Below are positions 8,410 through 15,670 of a stretch of 64,000 nucleotides of DNA, piece by piece. Below the pieces are notes generated by a model. It was not told the origin of the DNA, searched no databases, and was given only the letters and a program-made list of their open reading frames with translations. The translations under genes were made by a program, and so were the position numbers. Numbering within the stretch: position 1 is the first letter of the stretch; every line of letters starts with the position of its first letter. Location of the stretch: contig NZ_JACHOR010000004.1 of NCBI RefSeq assembly GCF_014199945.1, forward strand, positions 186,001 through 250,000. The letters are read 5' to 3'. Source of the stretch: Brevundimonas variabilis (GTDB lineage Bacteria > Pseudomonadota > Alphaproteobacteria > Caulobacterales > Caulobacteraceae).

Positions 8410-8822
8410 GACAATGCTCCGAAATCAACACAGTTGACCGCTGTCTGAATGAGCACTGACACTGAGACCAATCAACTCTACGTCAGTCTTGCGTGACCGC
8501 GGCCGGTCGGTCCCGGGGATTGCCCGCGATCGCGCCTCAACGCGGATCTCGCCGTGGCGATGTCACTGATCCGGGCTGTCCCAGCCGATGACGGCGAGGC
8601 GCTGTGGTGGCATCCGGGGTGTGTCCCGGGGAGAGGTCCCGGATTTCTGGCCGATGACCGCTTTCCACCCCCAAGCGGGAGTTCAGAAAGTCCGCTTTCG
8701 GACGATCAGGCGAATGTCCGGTTTCCGGCTGCCCGGTGATGTTCGATCTCGACCCATAGAAGACGCTTGTTGCTCCACCAGCCAGGGTGTTGCATCCAAC
8801 GGGCTCTCTCCTGCGAGATCTC
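8410..8822. other. Gene-free stretch between carbonic anhydrase and small membrane protein
   Basis: About 410 bp between divergent genes. The left part should hold the carbonic anhydrase promoter. The right part holds family C repeat copy 2 and a 50-bp block resembling one at 7557-7610. Short open frames here (8554-8947, both strands) lack ribosome sites and follow the repeat, so I do not call them. Confidence 0.6.
8656..8768. repeat. Dispersed repeat family C, copy 2
   Basis: Contains cgggagttcagaaagtccgc, gaatgtccggtttccg and gatctcgacccatagaagac in the same order and spacing as the other copies. The ends gtccgctttcgg and a degenerate complement near the right edge make it partly palindromic. 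Confidence 0.8.
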
Positions 8823-9206
8823 GTGACAGACCAACTCCGAGTTTCCTCCGTCGCGCATGAGATCGCGGCGAGCGCGGTCGCTTTGGCGGCATACGTCGTG
8901 GCCGCTTTGTGCGTCGGCTGGGTTGTTTCGACCCTGCTCGAGCCCATTGGCTACGTCTGGCCCCGCTTTGCAGCCGAAGCCGCGGTTTCCACTTGTCTGG
9001 GCATGATCGCCAGTTGGCGATTGACCAACGTCCTTTTTCCCAACCGCTCGGGCAGGAAGATCTTCGCGGCGTTTGCTGTCCTGGTCCTGCTCGTACTACT
9101 GGCGGGCCGGAGTAGTTCAGTGAACTGGCTGCATGCAGGTCAGGCGCTGTTTCTCGTCGCCCTCGCCTACGGCTTGTTCTGGCCCCATCGCAGGCGTGCT
9201 CGCTGA
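8823..9206 (+). CDS. Small multi-pass membrane protein, unknown function
   Basis: From GTG 8823 the protein has 127 residues with about four hydrophobic helices: roughly residues 11-35 (AASAVALAAYVVAALCVGWVV), 40-65, 75-95 (AAFAVLVLLVLLAG) and 100-120, ending in a basic HRRRAR tail. A TTG at 8787 would add 12 residues. I do not recognise the family. It is inside the island, between repeat copy 2 and a convergent hydrolase gene. Codon use is less G+C-extreme than the GTA genes. Confidence 0.55.
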   Translation: MTDQLRVSSVAHEIAASAVALAAYVVAALCVGWVVSTLLEPIGYVWPRFAAEAAVSTCLGMIASWRLTNVLFPNRSGRKIFAAFAVLVLLVLLAGRSSSVNWLHAGQALFLVALAYGLFWPHRRRAR

Positions 9207-9248
9207 CGGCATGTCTGTCTTGCAGGCGTTCAATGGCTCAGCATGCGT

Positions 9249-10649
9249 TCAATGATTTCGTTGAGGGCGAGACGCGCACGAGCTCGGAACTTCTGTTCGG
9301 GCGTCGAACGCCGAAACGATGCGGACAAAACATTCGGGGGCCACGAAAGGCAGCATATGGGCCCCGTCGACCACGGTCGCGAACGTCACGTCGCCGGCCT
9401 TGGCCAATTCGGACGCATGATCGACGGCTCCTTCGTAAGGCGTGTTGGGGTCAAGCGTGCCGTGGACAACCAGGGTGCGGGGCAACGCGACAGCGGGTCG
9501 GCCGAAATAGGCGTCCCGGTCGTAGAGGGGCGCGGAGGGGCTGACGAGCAATCCCGGCAGCGGACTGGTGAACAGGGCGTCGCGGGCTTCCGCCTCTACC
9601 ACATTGGCCGTCAGATCACGACGCCCGTTGTTCTCGGAAGCATTCATCAGGAAGACGAGCGGCAAGGCGGGCGACGACTGCGGATATCGGCCAAAGGGCT
9701 CAAAGGCGGCATTGAGCTCGGCCCGGACCTGCACGAGCCGGGAAGCGTCGCCCTCGCCCAATCCCGACAAGACAGCCGGGATCTGGTCGCGCAGATCCGG
9801 GAAATTCAGGAGAGTTCCGAGGAACTGACGCAAATTGCCGCCCGGTGCGCTGGGAGCCACGAGCGCGTCCAGGTCCGGTGTCTTTAGAAGCGCTGCGTAG
9901 GCGTGGGCCTGGGCGGGGCTGAGCAGGTTGCGACCGACTTTGTCCACGACCTTCGTCCGATGGCTGAGATCCCATTCCGGCGATGACTCGAGGGGAACGA
10001 GACCGTCGAGAACGATGCCATCCAACGGCACGGGAGCGGCCTGCAACATACGCAGAACGAGCTGCGTGCCGTAGGAGACGGCGTAGACCTGAACCGATCC
10101 GTCGCCTCGATACCGGGTGATGATCTGCGACAGATCATGTGATGCGTTGGTGATTGTGAACGCGTGGGTGCGTTCGACATCACGGTACATGCTGCCGATG
10201 CACGATCCCCATTCGTCGTCGGTCAGGGACGGCCCGGCCGGACTGTCGGCGGCCTCTTCGGCCGGACAGAGCCGGGTGGAATAACCCGTGCCGCGATGGT
10301 CAGGGACGATAAGGTCGCGGTCCGGGAACGCCCTGCGAAACGTATCGAGGAACGGGTAGAAGGACGCCCCGCTTTCACCCGGACCGCCGGCAATGAGCCA
10401 GATCTCGCCGGTTGTCGTCCCGCTGGCCGACGGGAATTTTCTGATGAACAGATTCACGGCGCCCGCCTCCGGATCATTCGGCCGGAGCGGCATGTGACTG
10501 ACCGCGCAGAGACTGCCTGCCAAGCCCGCCAGGGCGCTGTCGCCGCAGGGGGTAAACACATCCTCGGCAAGGGCGGTGCCGCACGATATCGCAACGATCA
10601 AGGCCCCAAGGGCTAGGCGAGCGCTTGCGCGGTAGGTGGTCTTCGTCAT
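9249..10649 (-). CDS. Secreted alpha/beta hydrolase (TAP / S33 peptidase type)
   Basis: The start is ATG 10649 with ggggatc before it; the open frame extends 37 codons further without support. The 466-residue protein has a signal peptide (ALGALIVAISCGTALAED). The core has the oxyanion motif GGPGESG (89-94), HRGTGYS, nucleophile Ser192 in VSYGTQ, Asp in HGTLDPNTPY and His in DGAHMLP near the end. The architecture matches tripeptidyl aminopeptidase-like or proline iminopeptidase-like enzymes, which remove N-terminal residues from short peptides. Substrate cannot be fixed from sequence. It is convergent with the small membrane protein. Confidence 0.9.
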   Translation of the reverse strand: MTKTTYRASARLALGALIVAISCGTALAEDVFTPCGDSALAGLAGSLCAVSHMPLRPNDPEAGAVNLFIRKFPSASGTTTGEIWLIAGGPGESGASFYPFLDTFRRAFPDRDLIVPDHRGTGYSTRLCPAEEAADSPAGPSLTDDEWGSCIGSMYRDVERTHAFTITNASHDLSQIITRYRGDGSVQVYAVSYGTQLVLRMLQAAPVPLDGIVLDGLVPLESSPEWDLSHRTKVVDKVGRNLLSPAQAHAYAALLKTPDLDALVAPSAPGGNLRQFLGTLLNFPDLRDQIPAVLSGLGEGDASRLVQVRAELNAAFEPFGRYPQSSPALPLVFLMNASENNGRRDLTANVVEAEARDALFTSPLPGLLVSPSAPLYDRDAYFGRPAVALPRTLVVHGTLDPNTPYEGAVDHASELAKAGDVTFATVVDGAHMLPFVAPECFVRIVSAFDARTEVPSSCASRPQRNH

Positions 10650-10761
10650 GTGGATCCCCGAGGCACGACTGTCATGTCGTGACAGAAGAGCCTTCAGGCG
10701 CCGCCGACAGATGCACCTCTCGGCATTAAGTTTTCGCAATAGGGCAGGTTCGAAGGCCAAC

Positions 10762-10872
10762 GTCCGCTAACCACCCCTAGCGGCGGCTTAGAAGGTCCGC
10801 TTTCGGGCGTCGGATCGAATGTCCGTTTTCTGCCTGCTAGGTCATGTCCGATCCCGACCCGAAGCAGACGCT
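10762..10872. repeat. Dispersed repeat family C, copy 3
   Basis: The best preserved copy. It starts gtccgctaaccacccctagc (small hairpin ccgcta/tagcgg), continues aaggtccgctttcggg, gtcggatcgaatgtccg and ggtcatgtccgatcccgacc, and ends cccgaagcagacgct, which is complementary to the gtccgctttcggg block. It occupies the middle of the 332-bp gap before IPTL gene 3; the remainder shows no gene. Confidence 0.85.
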
Positions 10873-10981
10873 CGTACAGTTCCTCAGTCCCCCAAAATGT
10901 ACGGTAGCAAACATTCGCCGATCCCATTAAGCGTGGCTATATCGCTCGTCTATGAGAGACGCGCGACCCTTGGAGCGCAAC

Positions 10982-11569
10982 GTGAAACGTATCTTAGCTA
11001 TCCTCGTCCTGTTCGCCGTCTGGCTTCCGGGACTAGCCTTCGCCCAGACCATTTCCCAACTTGCGGGCACTAGCCAAGTTACGAGTGGCGGTATTGGTCA
11101 GAGCTTCACCGCGACCAGGACGGGGACGCTCACCCAAATCCAGGTTCGCCCCCGCACCAGCGGGACAACGACCGTCCGCTTCTACAATGGCGGGCTAGGG
11201 TCAGGGACCGCCAGCGCCATTGGGACACCGGTTTCATCCCAAGCCGTGACGCTGATCGACACAGGTAACAACCTCGCAGGTCTTCAGACAATAACGCTTG
11301 AGACTCCGTTGCCCATCGTGGCTGGCAATTCGTATTCATTCATATTCGACAATGCGAATATGGCGCACGCCACCTCGGACGTCTACGGCGGAGGAACCTT
11401 GTTGTTTGATTTTGCCACCACGTTTCCCGGGTTTGATCTCATATTCACTGCGACCGAGGTCACACCTGCCCCCGTCCCGACCCTGTCGGAGTGGGCGATG
11501 ATCCTGTTCGGTTTGGCATTGGCGGGTGGAGCTGCACTCTACATCCAGCGGCGGCAGTTGATCACGTAA
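10982..11569 (+). CDS. Secreted IPTL-CTERM protein 3
   Basis: GTG 10982 is preferred over ATG 10952 because ggagcgc lies just before it and the protein then begins with a normal signal peptide (MKRILAILVLFAVWLPGLAFAQ). The 195-residue protein is a paralogue of IPTL protein 2: GQSFTATRTGTLTQIQV, TTTVRFYNGG and ETPLPIVAGNSYSFIFD repeat the same plan. The tail is VPTLSEWAMILFGLALAGG then QRRQ, the IPTL-CTERM signal. A terminator and a family C repeat follow. Confidence 0.88.
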   Translation: MKRILAILVLFAVWLPGLAFAQTISQLAGTSQVTSGGIGQSFTATRTGTLTQIQVRPRTSGTTTVRFYNGGLGSGTASAIGTPVSSQAVTLIDTGNNLAGLQTITLETPLPIVAGNSYSFIFDNANMAHATSDVYGGGTLLFDFATTFPGFDLIFTATEVTPAPVPTLSEWAMILFGLALAGGAALYIQRRQLIT

Positions 11570-11592
11570 GCAACGTTTCACTCGGGTTTGGA

Positions 11593-11625
11593 ACGGCCCC
11601 GCTGGCGACGGCGGGGCCGTTTTCA
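11593..11625 (+). terminator. Rho-independent terminator after IPTL gene 3
   Basis: Stem acggccccgc/gcggggccgt with loop tggcgacg and trailing tttcattt. It shares the ggcccc...ggggcc layout and position with the terminators after IPTL genes 1 and 2. Confidence 0.85.
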
Positions 11626-11626
11626 T

Positions 11627-11735
11627 TTCCGCTAACCACCCTAGGCGGCAGTTCGGAAGGTCTGCTTTCGGAGGATCAAGCGAAGGTCCGGTTTCCGCCG
11701 GCCAAGTGAGGTCCGATCTCGACCCAAAGCGAACC
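11627..11735. repeat. Dispersed repeat family C, copy 4
   Basis: Starts immediately after the IPTL 3 terminator: ttccgctaaccaccctaggc, then gttcggaaggtctgctttcgg and gaaggtccggtttccgcc, ending gatctcgacccaaagcgaac. Order and spacing are as in copies 1-3. Confidence 0.8.
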
Positions 11736-11762
11736 TAAGCGCCAACGGTCGCCTGGAGCGCC

Positions 11763-12119
11763 TTAGGGTTCCGCGTCTAGCGCAGGCTCGAGTGTCACGA
11801 GCACGAAAGGACCGTTGCCATTGTAGGCCGGAACAGCGGTTCCCTCTGGCATTGTCCCGTCCCACGGCCAGCAGTCAGTTTCCTGACCTTCGAACTCGAA
11901 ACAGAGTTGGCGATCTGCGATTTTCCATCGACCGGACGCATCTCCTGCTGCCGTTGTAACGCGCACAATACCCTCTGACTCGAACCGGATGACGGTCCGC
12001 TCACCTTGCTGATCGACGACAGTCATCTGACGTCCCGAGAGGTCGTTCAGCGGTTCCGTAGCCGTTGCAATCGAACCCAACGACAGAGTCGCCAACGTCG
12101 CAAAAATCAGGGATCTCAT
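11763..12119 (-). CDS. Small secreted protein of unknown function
   Basis: ATG 12119 is chosen because ggaggcaggc precedes it and the protein then starts with a signal peptide (MRSLIFATLATLSLGSIATA). The 118-residue product has a compact beta-rich body with two cysteines in GRWKIADRQLCFEFEG and QETDCWPW, a pattern seen in small periplasmic proteins of Caulobacterales, though I cannot name the family. It lies between two copies of repeat family C, antisense to the IPTL genes. Upstream, 12120-12434 holds no gene, only repeat copy 5. Confidence 0.7.
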   Translation of the reverse strand: MRSLIFATLATLSLGSIATATEPLNDLSGRQMTVVDQQGERTVIRFESEGIVRVTTAAGDASGRWKIADRQLCFEFEGQETDCWPWDGTMPEGTAVPAYNGNGPFVLVTLEPALDAEP

Positions 12120-12222
12120 GCCTGCCTCCATGCCTGGACCAAGTTAATCCTAGAAGCCCGCTCGCGTCTATTGAGCACGACCGTCAAGATAGTGCGTCTC
12201 TCCTGGACGCTTACATGGCAGC

Positions 12223-12300
12223 GTCCGTTAGCCACCCCTAGCGGCAGTTCCCAAGGTCACCTTTCCGGCGGCGAGGTCATGTCCGATCTCGGTCCCGGGC
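12223..12300. repeat. Dispersed repeat family C, copy 5 (shortened)
   Basis: Keeps the left end gtccgttagccacccctagc and the right block aggtcatgtccgatctcggtc, but the middle third of the element is missing. This is the last copy seen in the window. Confidence 0.7.
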
Positions 12301-12434
12301 AGGCATTTTCCGGGCGGTGCCAAGCGTTCCGGTAACGCGGCCATTTGCTGAGCCGTCGTCCTGGCGCGTCGTCATTTCGCCGCGATCTGCGTGCGCAATC
12401 ACGGAATCGTGATCGGGGCCTTCAGGAGACGACG

Positions 12435-13322
12435 ATGCGCAGGATCGGAATGCTGGCGATGGTGGCGGGGCTGGCCTTGTCCGGGTGTGGGCAGGCCGAC
12501 GCGGATCGGGCGGAATCGTCGGTCGACTCGACTGTGGACGTCGCGCTGGTCGAGCCCGCGCGGATGACGGAGGCCGCGGCACCGGCTGAACCCGGCGCGC
12601 CCGCGGCGACGCCCGCCGCAGGAACCGCGCCACGGATCGCCTATGTCTATCACTATGGCCTGGAGGTTCCCGTCGATCGGGCACCGGGCCTGATGGCGCG
12701 GCACGAGCAGGCCTGCACGTCGGCCGGGGCAGCGGTCTGCCAGGTCATCGGGTCGGACACGACCCGGACCGGCCGGGATGCGCTGGTGGCACGCCTCGAG
12801 ATCCGGGCGATCCCGTCGTTCATCACTCAGTTTCGCGACGGGCTGGGCAAGGATGCGCGTGAAGCGGGGGGCCGTGTTTCCGGGTCGAGTACCGAGAGCG
12901 AGGACCTGACCCGGTCCCTGATCGACACCGAGGCGCGGTTGCGGGCGCAGACGACGCTGCGGGACCGGCTGCAGGGCCTGCTGGCGAGCCGCAGCGGCTC
13001 GCTTGAGGATCTGCTGAAGGTGGAGACCGAACTGGCACGCGTTCAGGGCGAGATCGACGCCCAGCAATCGACCCTGGCGGAGATGCGGACGCGGGTCGCG
13101 ACATCGCGCCTGTCGATCGAATACCGCTCGGCGGGTCAACTGGCGCCCGACAGCGCCTTCCGACCGGTCGTGGACGCGGTCCAGGGGGCATTCAGCGCCA
13201 TGATGGCGACCGTCGGCGTGCTGATCACCATCGTGGCCGTGCTGATCCCGATCGGTCTGATTGCGGGCCCGGTCGTCTGGTTCATCCTGAGGCAACGCCG
13301 CCGGCACAGGCGTCAGGCATGA
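12435..13322 (+). CDS. DUF4349 membrane-anchored lipoprotein
   Basis: ATG 12435 follows aggaga. The 295-residue protein has a lipoprotein signal with lipobox LALSGC (Cys at about residue 18), a low-complexity Ala/Pro linker, then the DUF4349 domain with a long helical hairpin (residues about 150-225: DTEARLRAQTTLRDRL, KVETELARVQGEIDAQQ) and a C-terminal membrane helix (VGVLITIVAVLIPIGLIAG) followed by RQRRRHRR. DUF4349 proteins are envelope proteins of unknown function. It lies in the middle of the island. Confidence 0.88.
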   Translation: MRRIGMLAMVAGLALSGCGQADADRAESSVDSTVDVALVEPARMTEAAAPAEPGAPAATPAAGTAPRIAYVYHYGLEVPVDRAPGLMARHEQACTSAGAAVCQVIGSDTTRTGRDALVARLEIRAIPSFITQFRDGLGKDAREAGGRVSGSSTESEDLTRSLIDTEARLRAQTTLRDRLQGLLASRSGSLEDLLKVETELARVQGEIDAQQSTLAEMRTRVATSRLSIEYRSAGQLAPDSAFRPVVDAVQGAFSAMMATVGVLITIVAVLIPIGLIAGPVVWFILRQRRRHRRQA

Positions 13323-13894
13323 TGGCCGGGACGGGGTTCGACCTTCAGCAGACGTTCAAACGGAAGGCGGCGATCCCAGAGAGGGGCAAGCCGCCGTCCC
13401 GGCGCGGCTGAAATCCGGGCCGTTCCACGGGCGGGCGGTGACCCGGACGCAGCCCCTCCACCGCTTCGCGGTCCCCCTCCCCACGGTGTGGGGAGGAAAG
13501 CGGGTGGGTGCGCAGGGTGATTAGCGGGGCTTAGGCTTAATCGGCGAGGCGGCAGGCATCGGGACGGGGCCATCGGTCGGGGGGCCGGTCCGGGCCTTGC
13601 CGGGGTCAGGGATGCGGTTGAGGCAAGGGCCTGAAGGACAGGCCAATTCTGTCGCGGCTCGCGCGTGGTGCCGGCGTCAGGCGGTGGAGTCCGGGGCCTT
13701 TTGCACGGGGTGGTCGCCGGGGATTCCCGGCGTCCTGGACCCCGGAATCGGCCTGACGCCTACACCACGCCTTTTAGCCGCCAGTTCACCGATCGTCGGT
13801 ATCCCAGTGATCGATGATCGAACCTGGCGATCCGCAGAACGGACAGCCGGCCGGTGTCGGTCATCACCCGGTCCTGCCGCAGAAGGGGTGAACC
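13323..13894. other. Gene-free stretch of about 570 bp
   Basis: It contains one copy of the palindromic family A repeat (13436-13505). Open frames through it (13597-14322 and antisense ones) start without ribosome sites, have unnatural composition and overlap the better-supported genes at 13895 and 14222, so I treat the rest as non-coding. No terminator with a T-run is evident. Confidence 0.5.
13436..13505. repeat. Palindromic repeat family A, copy 1
   Basis: Contains gcccctccaccgcttcgcgg followed by ccccctccccacggtgtggg and gaggaaagcgg. The ctccccac/gtggggag arms form a hairpin. Preceded by gggcggtgacccggacgca, as in the longer copies at 14912 and 17400. Confidence 0.85.
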
Positions 13895-14149
13895 ATGAGT
13901 ACCACCAGGATGACGAGAGACACTGCACGATCCCTGGACGACGCGATGCCGGGGCTGACCTATCGCGACCTGAGCGTGGCTCTGGGACTGATCGCCAGCG
14001 GCCCGGATCATCGCGCCATGATCCCCTTTCTGGTGTCCGCCTTGCGCGAGCAGGCACCGTATCTGACCGGGCAGATGACGATGTTCGAGATCCTGCGGTC
14101 GGCAAACTGTCTGGCGGACATCGCCGTGACGGGCCCGCCGGACGGCTGA
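13895..14149 (+). CDS. Small protein of unknown function
   Basis: 84 residues with a good ribosome site (agaaggggtgaacc) before ATG 13895. Helical (DLSVALGLIAS, MIPFLVSALREQAPYLTGQM), soluble, without a signal peptide. No family recognised. It ends 72 bp before IPTL gene 4 in the same direction and could share its transcript. A regulatory or chaperone role would be guesswork. Confidence 0.55.
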   Translation: MSTTRMTRDTARSLDDAMPGLTYRDLSVALGLIASGPDHRAMIPFLVSALREQAPYLTGQMTMFEILRSANCLADIAVTGPPDG

Positions 14150-14221
14150 AGTCCCGGCCAGCACCCGTCCGCTGCAACGGCGGATCCGGACCCTTCCGAC
14201 CAACGTCCCAAAGAGTCAGAC

Positions 14222-14911
14222 ATGAAGAGCCTTCTTCCGGCCCTGGCCCTCGCCAGCGCCTTCATCGCGGGCGATGCGGCCGCACAGGCCACGACCTATA
14301 CCTTCCTGGGCCAGCCGTATGACACGGTGAAGAATTCGAACCGATGCACGGTCGGGGAATGCGCGATCTATTCCAAGGCCATGCGGCCGAAAATTTCGCT
14401 GACCTTCAGCGCGCCGCTGCCCGCCAACCTCATGCCCGGCGACCATCGGTGGCGCGTGATCGGCTTCAGCGTCGATGATGGCATCCGATCGGCATCCAGC
14501 TACACCCGGACCGCTGCCCTTCAGACCGTGAATGTCGCGACCAACGGCGCGGGCGTGCCCGTGGAGTATGATATCCAGGTCCAGAGACTGCCGGGTCCAC
14601 CCTATCTGGACGGCAAGCCAGGGGGGCCGGACTCCCGCTTTTCCTATGTCTATGCGACCGATTTCGCGATGCAGGCCCTCACGAATGGCGCGTGCATGCG
14701 CTGGGCCGGGAATGCGTCACAGCCCCAGTACTGCGCGGAGGGGATCGGTGATGAAGGCGTCAGTTCGGCGTCCGTCGCGGGGTCGCCCACGGTGACCCGG
14801 GCGGCGGCCATTGCCTCGATCCCGACCCTTTCGGAGTGGGCGTTGATTGTCTTCGGGATGATCCTGACGGGCAGTGCCGCCGTGTATGTGCAGCGGCAGC
14901 GCACGGAATAG
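14222..14911 (+). CDS. Secreted IPTL-CTERM protein 4
   Basis: A 229-residue exported protein: signal peptide MKSLLPALALASAFIAGDAA, a beta-rich body with four to six cysteines (NRCTVGEC, NGACMRW, QYCAEG) and the sorting tail IPTLSEWALIVFGMILTGS followed by QRQR. This is the closest match in the window to the canonical IPTL motif. The body is not similar to IPTL proteins 2 and 3, so only the sorting tail is shared. Unlike the others, no ggcccc terminator follows; instead the family A repeat block starts at once. Confidence 0.87.
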   Translation: MKSLLPALALASAFIAGDAAAQATTYTFLGQPYDTVKNSNRCTVGECAIYSKAMRPKISLTFSAPLPANLMPGDHRWRVIGFSVDDGIRSASSYTRTAALQTVNVATNGAGVPVEYDIQVQRLPGPPYLDGKPGGPDSRFSYVYATDFAMQALTNGACMRWAGNASQPQYCAEGIGDEGVSSASVAGSPTVTRAAAIASIPTLSEWALIVFGMILTGSAAVYVQRQRTE

Positions 14912-15190
14912 GCGGCCCCTCCACCGCTTCGCGGTGTGGGGAGGAAAGCGTAGTCCTCCCCATTCGCAGAATGGGGAGGGGGACCGCGCGCAGCGGGGTG
15001 GAGGGGCCGGGGATACAGACACGGGCGGGCGGTGGGGTGGACGCAGCCCCTCCACCGCTTCGCGGTCCCCCTCCCCACGGTGTGGGGAGGAAAGGCCCCA
15101 CCACCGCTTCGCGGTCCCCCTCCCCACGGTGTGGGGAGGAAAGGCTCGGCCAGCGGTTTGTGGTCCCTCTCTCCGCGGTGCGGGGAGGAG
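14912..15190. repeat. Palindromic repeat family A, compound block (left flank of cheW-mcp)
   Basis: Four or five tandem units built on cctccaccgcttcgcgg and ctccccacggtgtgggga, plus one inverted unit (ctccccattcgcagaatggg then cagcggggtggaggggcc). The stretch from about 14914 to 15125 is nearly identical, in the same orientation and including the linker gacacgggcgggcggtggg, to 17411-17640. The two blocks flank the cheW and chemoreceptor genes. Confidence 0.88.
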
Positions 15191-15191
15191 A

Positions 15192-15668
15192 TCAGGCGGG
15201 TTCGGTCACGGACTCGAGGGGAAGGAGGGCGCCGACAACGAGGCGCGACAGCATGCGGCCCTCGATCGGGATGATGGCGTCGACGAACTGATGGGTGGCG
15301 TCCGAATCCATGGCGGGCGGCGCCTGGAGCAGGGAGGCGGCCAGCTGGAAGGTTTCCTGCACGCCGTCGACCAGGACGCCGGCCATGCGGGTCTCGTGCT
15401 GGATCACGACGATCACGTGGCGCGATGACGGTTCCGTCTTGCCGAGGCCAAGCCGGCAGCGCAGGTCGAGGACAGGCATCACGGCCCCGCGCAGGTTGAT
15501 CACCCCCAGGATGTAGTCAGGAGTCTGGGGCATGGGCGTGGTCGGGGTCCAGCCCCGGATCTCGCGCACCGAGCGGACGTCGATACAGTATTCCTGACCC
15601 CCGATCTCGAAGGAGATCAGTTCCAGCATGCTGCCGGGTCCGCTGGCGTTGTTCTCATAGGCGGTCAT
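15192..15668 (-). CDS. CheW-type chemotaxis coupling protein
   Basis: From ATG 15668 (ggaagag before it) the protein is 158 residues, a single CheW domain that links chemoreceptors to the CheA kinase. Family blocks are QEYCIDVRSVREI, ILGVINLRGAVMPVLDL and GVLVDGVQETF. It begins 2 bp after the stop of the chemoreceptor gene, so the two form one transcript and probably one signalling unit. It runs opposite to the GTA genes. The stop lies at the edge of the repeat block at 15190. Confidence 0.93.
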   Translation of the reverse strand: MTAYENNASGPGSMLELISFEIGGQEYCIDVRSVREIRGWTPTTPMPQTPDYILGVINLRGAVMPVLDLRCRLGLGKTEPSSRHVIVVIQHETRMAGVLVDGVQETFQLAASLLQAPPAMDSDATHQFVDAIIPIEGRMLSRLVVGALLPLESVTEPA

Positions 15669-15670
15669 CG

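Noticed and set aside
7558..8448. 296-codon open frame on the plus strand
   Set aside because: It is antisense to the carbonic anhydrase, whose motifs are complete; composition of the frame is shadow-like.
6559..12300. Family C repeats as integron attC sites
   Set aside because: No consistent paired RYYYAAC and GTTRRRY ends, genes point in both directions, and no integrase is in the window.
13597..14322. 241-codon open frame before IPTL gene 4
   Set aside because: No ribosome site, unnatural residue mix, and it overlaps two better genes at 13895 and 14222.
14912..15190. Tandem repeats that could be taken for a CRISPR array
   Set aside because: Units are palindromic, unequal in length, partly inverted, and lack regular unique spacers or cas genes; the same units occur singly elsewhere.
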